20,799 nt of DNA from CAZBZG01 sp964496245 (lineage in GTDB: Bacteria > Planctomycetota > SZUA-567), in assembly GCA_964496245.1 (NCBI GenBank), contig CAZBZG010000053.1, positions 1 through 20,799 on the forward strand, read 5' to 3'. Positions 14,756 through 20,799 of the stretch are shown here, one piece after another. The notes beneath the pieces were generated by a model that searched no databases, had not been told where the DNA came from, and was given only the letters and a program-made list of their open reading frames with translations. Each line of letters starts with the position of its first letter. Within the stretch, counting starts at the first letter, position 1. Both the position numbers and the translations under genes were made by a program.

Positions 14756-14825
14756 GAGCCCACACGGGCAAACCGCCTGACCAGGCCTGTGCGCTGCAGG
14801 CTGACGGCAGCAAACGCAACGGGCT

Positions 14826-14843
14826 TGTCGCAAAAATGCGACA
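14826..14843. promoter_or_regulatory. Perfect 18-bp activator palindrome upstream of the PRC-PilZ operon
   Basis: TGTCGCA-AAAA-TGCGACA: perfect 7-bp arms around an A4 spacer. It is centred about 87 bp from the -24/-12 promoter at 14740 and is the best copy of the motif. The plus-strand element at 15004 lies about 170 bp on the other side, so it may serve both directions. Confidence 0.75.
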
Positions 14844-15003
14844 GGGGGCTCCGCACGACCGGCAGGCAACTGGCAAGCCTATGCGCGCGCGCACCGCTTG
14901 CAAGCGCGGGATTGGCTGGAAAGCCACGCAGGGCTCCCACCTTGTGCAGATCCTGCAGGGACTTCCGAGACGTCCGCGCATGCCCTGACAACAGCGGGGC
15001 CGC

Positions 15004-15019
15004 TGGAATGCGGGTTGCA
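15004..15019 (+). promoter_or_regulatory. Sigma-54-like promoter upstream of the enzyme I gene
   Basis: TGGAATGCGGGTTGCA has GG and GC at the right spacing, though the -24 box is TGGAATG rather than TGGCACG. A weak sigma-70 candidate (TTGCAT at 15026, TACGAT at 15048, 16-bp spacer) overlaps its downstream side. The remaining parts of 14637-15224 show no gene beyond the tiny frame at 15130. Confidence 0.5.
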
Positions 15020-15129
15020 TTCTGGTTGCATTGAGCACGCATAGGGATACGATGGAAAGATAGAAACGCCTGGGCGTTCGTGCCTGGAGACTCTCAATCG
15101 TTGACGCCAGCCCGCAAGGAGGCCCCAGC

Positions 15130-15213
15130 ATGCCCGAACCACGCGAGACCACCTCCAGGAACTGCGCAAGCGCAAGGAAACGGCCCAAACGGGTTAGGGT
15201 CCGGCGTACCTGA
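15130..15213 (+). CDS. Possible 27-residue basic peptide upstream of enzyme I
   Basis: An ATG at 15130 follows a strong AAGGAGG at about 7-nt spacing. It opens a short Arg/Lys-rich frame (MPEPRETTSRNCASARKRPK and 7 more residues) that ends 11 bp before the enzyme I start. The ribosome binding site is better than that of enzyme I itself, so translational coupling is possible. No family recognised; low-confidence call. Confidence 0.3.
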   Translation: MPEPRETTSRNCASARKRPKRVRVRRT

Positions 15214-15224
15214 GGCAACACGTC

Positions 15225-16896
15225 ATGGCGGAAACGGAAACGGAACCGAACCGAAAACTCCAGGGATTCGGCATCTCGCCCGGTCTGGGACGGGGACGGG
15301 TCTACGTGTATCGCGACATCCTGCTGCGCGAGACCGGGACCTACTGCATCCAGGAGGCGCAGGCGGACAGCGAATACGCGCGCATCGAATCCGCGTTCGA
15401 AGACGTGCTCGGGAACCTGACCGCCACGGAGAAACGGGTCGAAGCCGAACTCGACGAGGACTTCGCACGGATCTTCAAGGCGCACCGCGAGATGCTGAAG
15501 GACGGAGGCCTGCGTGAGCGGTTGCGCAAGCGCGTACAGGAAGATCGCCTCAACGCCGAGGAAATCGTGCGCAGCGAATTCCGGCGCCTGGAGAACCGGT
15601 TCCGGGCGCTCGAAGACGAGCTCGCAGCCCAGCGGGGCGACGACGTGGCCGATCTCTCGCGCCGCGTGCTCCGCTCGCTCTCGGGCCGGCAGACGCACGC
15701 GCTGGAGGAAGTGCCCGAGGGCACGGTCCTGGTGGCCCAACGCCTCCTTCCTTCGGATACGCTCTTCCTCTCGCGCCGTTCGCTCGCCGCCGTGATCGTG
15801 GAGACGGGCGGGCCCACCTCGCACGCAGCCATTCTGACCCGTGAGATGGGCACGCCCGCGGTCTCGGGCATCCGCAACGCGCTCGAGGCCTTTGCCGCGC
15901 GCGAGCCCGTGCTCGTGGACGGATCCGGCGGCACGGTCGTAGCCAGCCCCGACGAGAAGACTGCGGCCCGTTTCGAGCAGCGGATGGCGGACGAGGCCGA
16001 GCGCTTCGAGCGGGCCAAGGCCAAGGCGCACGAACCCGCGCAGACGGCGGACGGAACCCGCGTCTCAGTACTGGCCAATGTGGCCCGCAAGGAAGATACG
16101 GCCCTGGCNNNNNNNNNNCGGAGCCGAAGGCATCGGCCTCTACCGCCTGGAGCCGCTGTATCTCGGCCGCGACGAGCTGCCCGCAGAGGACGAGATCCTC
16201 GAAGGCCTGCAGGAAACTCTTCGCCCGCTGCCGGACAAGCCGGCCACGGTGCGCCTGCTGGACGTGGGCGGGGACAAGGATCTGCCGTTCCTCGACCACC
16301 CCCAGGAGTCCACGCCCCTGCTCGGCCGGCGCGGGGTGCGGCTGCTCCTGGACTTCCCCGAGCTCCTGGCAATCCAGTGCCGGGCCCTGCTCCGCCTCGC
16401 ACGGGAACGCGACATCCGCATCATGGTGCCCATGGTGACCGTGCCCGAGGACATGCAGCAGGTGCGCGCCCACCTCGAGGCTGCGGCGCGGGACCTGGGC
16501 GCGGAAGCGCTTCCCCCGCTCGGGGCCATGATCGAAACGCCGGCGGCTGCGCTTTGCGCCATGCGCTTTCTGCCGCACGTGGACTTCTTCAGCATCGGCA
16601 CGAACGACCTGACCCAGTACACCATGGCGGCCGGCCGCGAGAACGCCTACGTCAAGGAGTACTTCGTGGACGACCACCCGGCCGTGATCCGTCTGCTCAA
16701 GTGGGTGATCGAGGCGGCTGACGGCATTCCCGTGTCGATCTGCGGCGAAGTGGCGAGTCGGCAGGACAGGGTGCCGATCCTGCTCAAGACCGGCTTCCGG
16801 AGCCTGAGCTGCTCGCCCCTGCACGTACCGTTCGTCAAGGAAGCCGTGCGGGCGGTGGATCTCTCGGCCAGCGAACAAGCTGCCCGACGCGCGTGA
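15225..16896 (+). CDS. ptsI: PEP-protein phosphotransferase (PTS enzyme I homologue), interrupted by an assembly gap
   Basis: Enzyme I transfers phosphate from phosphoenolpyruvate to HPr-like proteins. The N-terminal half reads up to 16108 and contains the swivelling domain with the active His in GGPTSHAAILTREMGTPAV. After the gap the reading continues in another frame with GAEGIGLYR, the barrel motifs RLLDVGGDKDLPFL, GAMIETPAAAL, FFSIGTNDLTQYTMAAGREN and the catalytic Cys in SICGEVASR. Alignment to known enzyme I predicts that 9 true bases belong in the gap, which would restore one frame and give about 556 residues. It is divergent: GLYRLEPLYL replaces the common GLYRTEFLY, and YVKEYFVDDHPAV replaces the usual loop before HPAV. 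No HPr or sugar permease gene is in view, so it may serve a regulatory rather than a transport system. TGAGG precedes the ATG. Confidence 0.88.
16109..16118. other. Assembly gap (10 N) inside the enzyme I gene
   Basis: Ten undetermined bases. The coding frame on the two sides can be joined only if the real length is a multiple of three, so ten is not the true length. The frame change is an assembly artefact rather than a biological frameshift. Confidence 0.97.
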
Positions 16897-16947
16897 GGCC
16901 GCCGGATCGGATGGATCGCGCGTGCAGGCCCTGCAGAGGAGACCCGC

Positions 16948-18210
16948 GTGAACATCTGCATGTTCACCAACACGTATCTGCCCATGGTCGGCGGCGTGCC
17001 GCGATCCATCGAGCGCTTCGCGGGCATCCTGCGGGAACGCGGACACCGCGTGCTCGTGGTGGCGCCCGAATACCCCGGCCGTCCGAGCCGGGAGCGGGAC
17101 GTGGTACGCATCCCCGCCATCCAGAACTTCAACGGTGGGGACTTTTCCGTGGTCCTGCCCGTGGGCGCGCGGCTGAACGAGGCCCTGGACGACTTCCAGC
17201 CGCAGATCCTGCACGCACACCATCCGTTTTTGCTGGGCGACACCGCCCTGCGCGCGGCGGCCGAGCGCAACCTGCCGCTCGTGTTCACGCACCACACCAT
17301 GTACGAGCATTACACGCACTATACGCCGCTCGATTCGTCGGGTATGGCGCGGTTCGTACAGGAGCTCTCCACCGGCTTCGCCAATCTGTGCAACCGGGTG
17401 ATCGCGCCCAGCGAGAGCGTGAAGAAGATCCTCGAACGCCGCGGGGTCCAGACCTCCATCCAGGTCATCCCCACGGGCGTGGAGCTCCCGCGCTACGCCA
17501 AGGGCAACGGCATCCCTTTCCGCCAGCGGTTGGGCATCCCTGAGGACGCCTTTGTGGTGGGACACGTCGGGCGCCTCGCGTTCGAAAAGAACCTGTCGTT
17601 TCTCGCGCGGAGCGTGAGCCGGTTCGTCGGCTCCCATCCCCGGGCGTACTTCCTGGTGGTGGGCAAGGGCGGAGCCCAGGCGCGCATCCGCCGGACATTC
17701 AAACGCAAGCAGCTCGGTTCGCGCCTCTGCTTTGCGGGCGTGCGCAAGGGTCAGGAGCTGACGGATGCGTATCATGCCATGGACGTGTTCGCGTTCGCCA
17801 GCACCACGGAGACCCAGGGCATGGTGCTGGTCGAGGCCCTGGCCTCGGGCTGTCCGTGCGTGGCCCTGGACGCGCCCGGCGCGCGCGAAGTCGTGCGCGA
17901 CGGCGAGAACGGCCGGCTCGTGCAGGAGGAGCGGCGTTCGGCCTTTGCCGAAGCCCTGCACTGGATGGCGGAGCGCTCCAGCCGCGAGCGCCAACGGATC
18001 TGGGACCAGTGCATCGCGTCAGCCAAGCCGTTCGCGCTCGAGACCTGTGTGGAGTCCCTGCTGCTCGTCTACCAGGAACTGCTCGAAGCCGGCCACGAAC
18101 AGGTGGAACTGGCTGATAGCGGCTGGGAAGGTCTGCTCCGCTCGCTCGAGCGCGAGTGGGAGCTATGGAGGAACCGCGCGTCCGCCCTGGCCGAGGCAAT
18201 GGGGTCCTGA
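16948..18210 (+). CDS. Family 4 glycosyltransferase (diacylglycerol glucosyltransferase-like)
   Basis: A 420-residue GT-B fold enzyme. The N-terminal domain begins MNICMFTNTYLPMVGGVPRSIERFA, with LHAHHPFLLG and FTHHTMYEHYTHY, a histidine-rich acceptor region typical of GT4 enzymes that glucosylate diacylglycerol. The nucleotide-sugar domain begins near VVGHVGRLAFEKNL and contains the retaining-enzyme EX7E motif, ETQGMVLVE. The C-terminal 90 residues are helical and charged. It is probably peripheral on the inner membrane, making glycolipid or polysaccharide. The start is GTG at 16948 after GAGGAG. It follows enzyme I by 51 bp and may be co-transcribed. A polysaccharide role is the main alternative. 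Confidence 0.9.
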   Translation: MNICMFTNTYLPMVGGVPRSIERFAGILRERGHRVLVVAPEYPGRPSRERDVVRIPAIQNFNGGDFSVVLPVGARLNEALDDFQPQILHAHHPFLLGDTALRAAAERNLPLVFTHHTMYEHYTHYTPLDSSGMARFVQELSTGFANLCNRVIAPSESVKKILERRGVQTSIQVIPTGVELPRYAKGNGIPFRQRLGIPEDAFVVGHVGRLAFEKNLSFLARSVSRFVGSHPRAYFLVVGKGGAQARIRRTFKRKQLGSRLCFAGVRKGQELTDAYHAMDVFAFASTTETQGMVLVEALASGCPCVALDAPGAREVVRDGENGRLVQEERRSAFAEALHWMAERSSRERQRIWDQCIASAKPFALETCVESLLLVYQELLEAGHEQVELADSGWEGLLRSLEREWELWRNRASALAEAMGS

Positions 18211-18347
18211 GGCGGGCGATCAGAGCCATCTATACCACGACATCCAGGTGGCCGGCCAGGCTGCCGGCGCTCTGGCGCGCGCCCGCGCTGCGCGAGGGAC
18301 GCGTGACCTGTTGGCTTGCGTAGGTCCGCCGCAGAAGCCTCTCCGCG

Positions 18348-18918
18348 TCAGTCCGATACAGCCGCCGCCCCGGCCACTCCGAGGTTGACGCGGGTCACGC
18401 GCTGCACGCTGTCCGGCCCCCCCGCCAGCGTCACAGGATCGCCCGGCACCTCGTGGCGGATCACGTTGTTGATAATCGAGTCGCAGAGCGTCCCGCCGAG
18501 CAGGATCGTGTGTTTGCTGCGGCTGATGACGTTGCTCACGATGATGCGCGAGGTGTCTCCCATCGGCGCGACGCCGTCTCCGTAGTTGCTGTCACCGATC
18601 TTCACCGCGGCCTTGCATCGCACGCCCGAGCGCAAGGTGTCGATCAGCCCATCCAGGACGATGTCGTACATGCGCACGCCCGACGTGTTAAGCAGCCGTA
18701 CGATGTGATGGCCGCCCGCACAGTAGCCCCGCACATTCCTGATGATCACCTGGCGGATATCGTCCTGCCCCTCCCCCCTGTCGCGCGTATCGCTCACCAT
18801 CGTCGAGGCCACGGCGCCCGCGTCACTGGTGCCGGGGATTGCGGTCAGCGCGATCAGGTCATCTCCGGTGAAGCCCGTGATGTTCTCGATCAATACATTG
18901 TGACAGCCAAGCCGCAGG
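18348..18918 (-). pseudogene. Right-handed beta-helix (pectate-lyase-like) protein, 5' part lost
   Basis: The C-terminal 190 or so residues of a parallel beta-helix protein, with repeating short strands ending in N/D-rich turns: CHNVLIENITGF, RQVIIRNVRG, VRMYDIVLDGL, SRIIVSNVISRSKHTILLGG, DSIINNVIRH. The frame is open only to 18921, where a stop codon lies in the terminal TGTCA of the IS element, so the N-terminus was cut off by that element. Such domains occur in polysaccharide-degrading enzymes, adhesins and phage tail proteins; no catalytic residues can be assigned. The 137 bp between the glycosyltransferase and its stop show nothing else. Confidence 0.75.
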
Positions 18919-18975
18919 TGTCACCGTCTTCCGATAATGCGATCGTTTAGGGACACGAATCGTTACGAGCTGGGG
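18919..18975. repeat. Left terminal repeats of the IS21-like element
   Basis: Starts TGTCACCGTC. The inner repeat at 18947-18975 (ends ATCGTTACGAGCTGGGG) is inverted to 20361-20389 with about 22 of 29 positions matching by eye. Two related repeats per end are typical for IS21. Confidence 0.7.
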
Positions 18976-19020
18976 TCGTCGTCGGGGTGGTCCTGGCGGC
19001 GATTTGAAAGAGAGGCCAGG

Positions 19021-19060
19021 CCGGTCGATCTCCTGTGTAGGCAAACACGAGGAGGACCGG
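19021..19060 (+). promoter_or_regulatory. Hairpin covering the istA ribosome binding site
   Basis: CCGGTC at 19021-19026 pairs with GACCGG at 19055-19060, and CTCCTGTG pairs (one mismatch) with the CACGAGGAG stretch that holds the Shine-Dalgarno GAGGAGG. The stem would hide the start signal of istA (ATG 19063). It may open only when transcription starts inside the element. Confidence 0.55.
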
Positions 19061-19062
19061 CC

Positions 19063-19508
19063 ATGGCCAAGCTCGGAAAGGACGAGATCGTGACGATTCG
19101 TGTGTTGAGCGAGCGAGGGCGGTCGAAGTCGTCGATCGCCCGGGAGCTGGGCGTGACCGAAGGCGCGGTGCGCTACCACCTCCGTCGGATGGCCTCTAGA
19201 GCTGTAGACGGGCGCAAGCGCAAGCGCTTTGCCATGGAGGACCTCGGACTGGACAAGGCCATTGACGCGTGGTGGAACGAGGAGAAGCAGCGGCTGGGGT
19301 CCGGCCGGCCACCGAGCGTGCAGGCGCTGTACGCGTACCTGGTGGAGGAGCAGGCCTACGGGGGCGGCTACAAGAAGGTGTGGCCGCGGTGAACCGGATC
19401 GACAACCTGAAGACCGGCGTGGCGCACGGTGCGGGCGCGTGGGGCCGGGTGCCGGTGGAGGCGCGTCCGATCGACCTGTATGCCGCACTGGCGGAGGTGA
19501 GCCGATGA
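19063..19508 (+). pseudogene. istA: IstA transposase remnant with the catalytic core deleted
   Basis: The first 105 residues or so are the N-terminal helix-turn-helix region of IS21 transposase (MAKLGKDEIVTIRVLSERGR, SKSSIARELGVTEGAVRYHL) up to GGGYKKV, where the frame soon stops at 19392. In another frame, from about 19384 to the stop at 19506-19508, follow an internal piece (VNRIDNLKTGVAHGAGAWG) and then what looks like the C-terminal end (RPIDLYAALAEVSR). The bulk of the DDE nuclease domain between these pieces is missing, so no active transposase can be made. The ATG at 19063 is behind GAGGAGG and the istB start overlaps the last stop, as in intact elements. Confidence 0.8.
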
Positions 19509-20308
19509 GCCCCCAGACCATGACCGAGGCACTGCCGCGCTCGCGCCCCCAGGCGGATATCGGGCGCCTGCGCGATCAGCTGGAGCGGCTCGGCCTGACC
19601 TTTGCGGCCGAGCATCTGGCGGGAGCGGTGACCGAAGCGGTGAAGGAAGACCAGGGCCCGGCGTGCCTGCTGGATGCCCTGCTTTCGCTCGAGCTCGAGC
19701 GCCGGGAGGAGCGGCGTGTGCGCAAGGCGTTGCAGCTCTCGGGGCTGCCCACGGGCCAGACGATCGCGAACTTCGATTTCGCCTTCCAGCCGTCGGTGGA
19801 GCGCTCGCGCATCGAGACGCTGTCCACCTGCGCCTGGATCCGGCAGAAGCAGAACCTGCTGATCCAGGGCCCGCCGGGGGTGGGCAAGACCCACCTAGCG
19901 GTGGCGCTGGGTGTGAAGGCAGTGGAATGCGGCTTCTCGGTGGCATTCTATCGTCTCGACGAACTGCTGCACGCCATGCGCAAGGACCAGGAGCTACCGC
20001 CGGCACGTCTGCGGCGGCGCAAGTACATGAAGCCGGCGCTGCTGGTGATCGACGAGGTCGGCTTCGAGCCGTTTTCGCGCGACGATGCGAGTCTCTTCTT
20101 CCGCATGGTCAGTCACCGCTACACGCGGGGATCGGTTTGCCTGACGTCCAATAAGAGCGTCCGGGAGTGGCCGGAGATGCTCGCCGGCGACGAAGTCCTG
20201 GCCACGGCCATCCTGGACCGTCTGCTTCACGCCAGCCACGTCTTGAACATCCGTGGCGGGAGTTACCGACTCAAGGACCTGGATGCCGCCCTCAAATCCC
20301 AGGGCTGA
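19505..20308 (+). CDS. istB: IstB-like ATP-binding transposition helper
   Basis: A 267-residue AAA+ helper of IS21 transposition, seemingly complete. Walker A is GPPGVGKTH, Walker B is ALLVIDEVGFEPFSRDDASLFF, and SLTSNKS-type sensor wording appears as VCLTSNKSVREW; it ends GGSYRLKDLDAALKSQG. It normally works with IstA to select the target and stimulate strand transfer. Here IstA is broken, so it can only act for other copies in the genome. ATG 19505 overlaps the istA stop (ATGA), the usual coupling. Confidence 0.93.
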   Translation: MSPQTMTEALPRSRPQADIGRLRDQLERLGLTFAAEHLAGAVTEAVKEDQGPACLLDALLSLELERREERRVRKALQLSGLPTGQTIANFDFAFQPSVERSRIETLSTCAWIRQKQNLLIQGPPGVGKTHLAVALGVKAVECGFSVAFYRLDELLHAMRKDQELPPARLRRRKYMKPALLVIDEVGFEPFSRDDASLFFRMVSHRYTRGSVCLTSNKSVREWPEMLAGDEVLATAILDRLLHASHVLNIRGGSYRLKDLDAALKSQG

Positions 20309-20324
20309 CGCGTCCGATAACGTG

Positions 20325-20344
20325 CCCGCCCCCTAGGGGGCGGG
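20325..20344. terminator. 20-bp perfect GC palindrome after istB
   Basis: CCCGCCCCCTAGGGGGCGGG, 16 bp past the istB stop and before the right end of the element. As RNA it would form a very stable stem but with almost no loop, and no U-tract follows. Confidence 0.45.
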
Positions 20345-20360
20345 TGAGGAGGACAGCTAT

Positions 20361-20417
20361 CCCCAGTTCGTAACGAATGACGTCCCCTAACCTCGTAAGG
20401 AATGACGTCCCTTGACA
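20361..20417. repeat. Right terminal repeats of the IS21-like element
   Basis: Two related copies in direct order: TTCGTAACGAATGACGTCCC at 20366-20385 and CTCGTAAGGAATGACGTCCC at 20392-20411. The tip reads TTGACA, the complement of the left TGTCA end. Confidence 0.7.
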
Positions 20418-20640
20418 ATGTCGTAGGTGTAGGTCACGGGCTGGCCCATTTCGTTACGCACCTCGGTCACGCGGCCGAGCGCGTCGTAATCGGTCTCCCG
20501 CGTGCGGCCGTTGGCGTCAATGACCGCCACCTGCCGGCCCAGGGCGTCATAGGCATACTGGGTCGCGCCTTCGGGCCCGCCGGCCGTGGCCAGGAGCTGG
20601 CCGGCCAGGTCGTAGCCGCGGAATTGCCTTGGCAAAACCC
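20418..20640 (-). pseudogene. RHS/YD-repeat protein fragment
   Basis: About 70 residues of RHS-type repeats: YDLAGQLLATAGGPEGATQY, YDALGRQVAVIDANGRTRET, YDALGRVTEVRNEMGQPVTY, then TYD. The frame crosses into the IS terminal repeat, adds about ten foreign residues (VKGRHSLRG) and stops at 20387. RHS proteins are large secreted toxins or surface proteins of 1,000 residues or more, so this is a small remnant. Upstream of about 20640 the frame stays open but no longer looks like RHS, which suggests a second junction there. Confidence 0.75.
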
Positions 20641-20734
20641 TGTGCGCGGGCATGATCGCCGGCTCCGGGGTCGCGGGGAAAGCGGTGGGCTTGCCGCCTC
20701 TCGCGACCGGCCTCGCAACAGGAGAAGCCGCGAG

Positions 20735-20799
20735 ATGACCACTCACGCGCAAGACCTTTCTTTGCCCGAGGACTGGCCCGCACAGGCCAAGCACGCCAT
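20735..20799 (+). CDS. N-terminus of an integrase/transposase-like gene, cut by window edge
   Basis: ATG at 20735 with AGGAGAAG upstream opens MTTHAQDLSLPEDWPAQAKH and continues to the edge. The DLSLPEDWP-type opening resembles proteins annotated as integrase-core transposases that begin with a short helical N-terminus, but only 21 codons are visible. It points to a second mobile element beside the RHS fragment. It runs opposite to the RHS remnant. Confidence 0.4.
   Translation, partial: MTTHAQDLSLPEDWPAQAKHA

Larger units (their letters stand above)
18919..20417 (+). mobile_element. IS21-family element, internally deleted
   Basis: The 1.5-kb element is bounded by TGTCA ends and related multiple terminal repeats, and carries an istA remnant and an intact istB in the ATGA-overlapping order of IS21. 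Full IS21-type elements are usually 2-2.5 kb; the missing DNA is the catalytic core of istA. The flanks at the two junctions (CGCAGG left, ATGTCG right) show no direct repeat. The genes on the two sides are different (beta-helix and RHS), so the present junctions probably arose by recombination or deletion between copies rather than one simple insertion. Confidence 0.8.

Noticed and set aside
16109..16118. Possible programmed frameshift in enzyme I
   Set aside because: The frame change coincides with the run of N, so it is an assembly artefact.
15550..17994. An 814-codon minus-strand frame opposite enzyme I and the glycosyltransferase
   Set aside because: It runs through the N gap and antisense to two well-recognised genes; pure GC shadow.

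Overview
The window is GC-rich DNA (about two-thirds G+C by eye) from a bacterium. A proteobacterium, most likely a gammaproteobacterium, fits best: it has a homodimeric-type AceE, many sigma-54 promoters with an NtrC-family activator, and an IS21-type element. No rRNA, tRNA or CRISPR was seen. A 10-N gap at 16109-16118 shows this is a draft assembly.

Layout. (1) 1-4914, minus strand: a tightly spaced run with good ribosome binding sites, read from high to low coordinates: a CooS-type CO dehydrogenase homologue, a 4Fe-4S ferredoxin, a rubrerythrin/ferritin-like diiron protein, a truncated exported peroxiredoxin-like protein, a zinc-free MDR (quinone) oxidoreductase, and the start of pyruvate dehydrogenase E1 (aceE), cut by the window edge. 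(2) 5264-6046: Fpg/MutM DNA glycosylase. (3) 6047-6628: no convincing gene, but a strong outward sigma-54 promoter and hairpins, so a possible small RNA. (4) 6629-12711: a cytoplasmic PAS-PAS-GAF histidine kinase, a small one-helix membrane protein with low-complexity tails, a site-2-type membrane protease with CBS domains, and a sigma-54 response regulator. (5) 12719-14636: a PilZ protein and a double PRC-barrel protein. (6) 15225-18210: a PTS enzyme I homologue interrupted by the gap, then a family 4 glycosyltransferase. (7) 18348 to the end: a mobile-element scar. An internally deleted IS21-like element sits between a beta-helix protein fragment and an RHS-repeat fragment, and a second integrase-type gene starts at the right edge.

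How it fits together. Seven intergenic sites match the -24/-12 sigma-54 promoter pattern. Several have an upstream 18-bp inverted repeat of the form GTCKCR-N4-TGMGAC. Such sites precede the cooS operon, the small membrane protein, the protease and the PRC-PilZ pair. Weaker half-site clusters precede mutM and the orphan promoter. The kinase and sigma-54 regulator are the obvious local candidates to control them. I infer a compact redox/envelope stress or low-oxygen regulon carried with its own two-component system.

The most striking protein is the CooS homologue. Five of the six C-cluster ligands are present, but the position corresponding to Cys295 of the well-studied enzyme is Glu300. This resembles the known CooS-V type, which carries an Fe/S/O hybrid cluster and does not oxidise CO.
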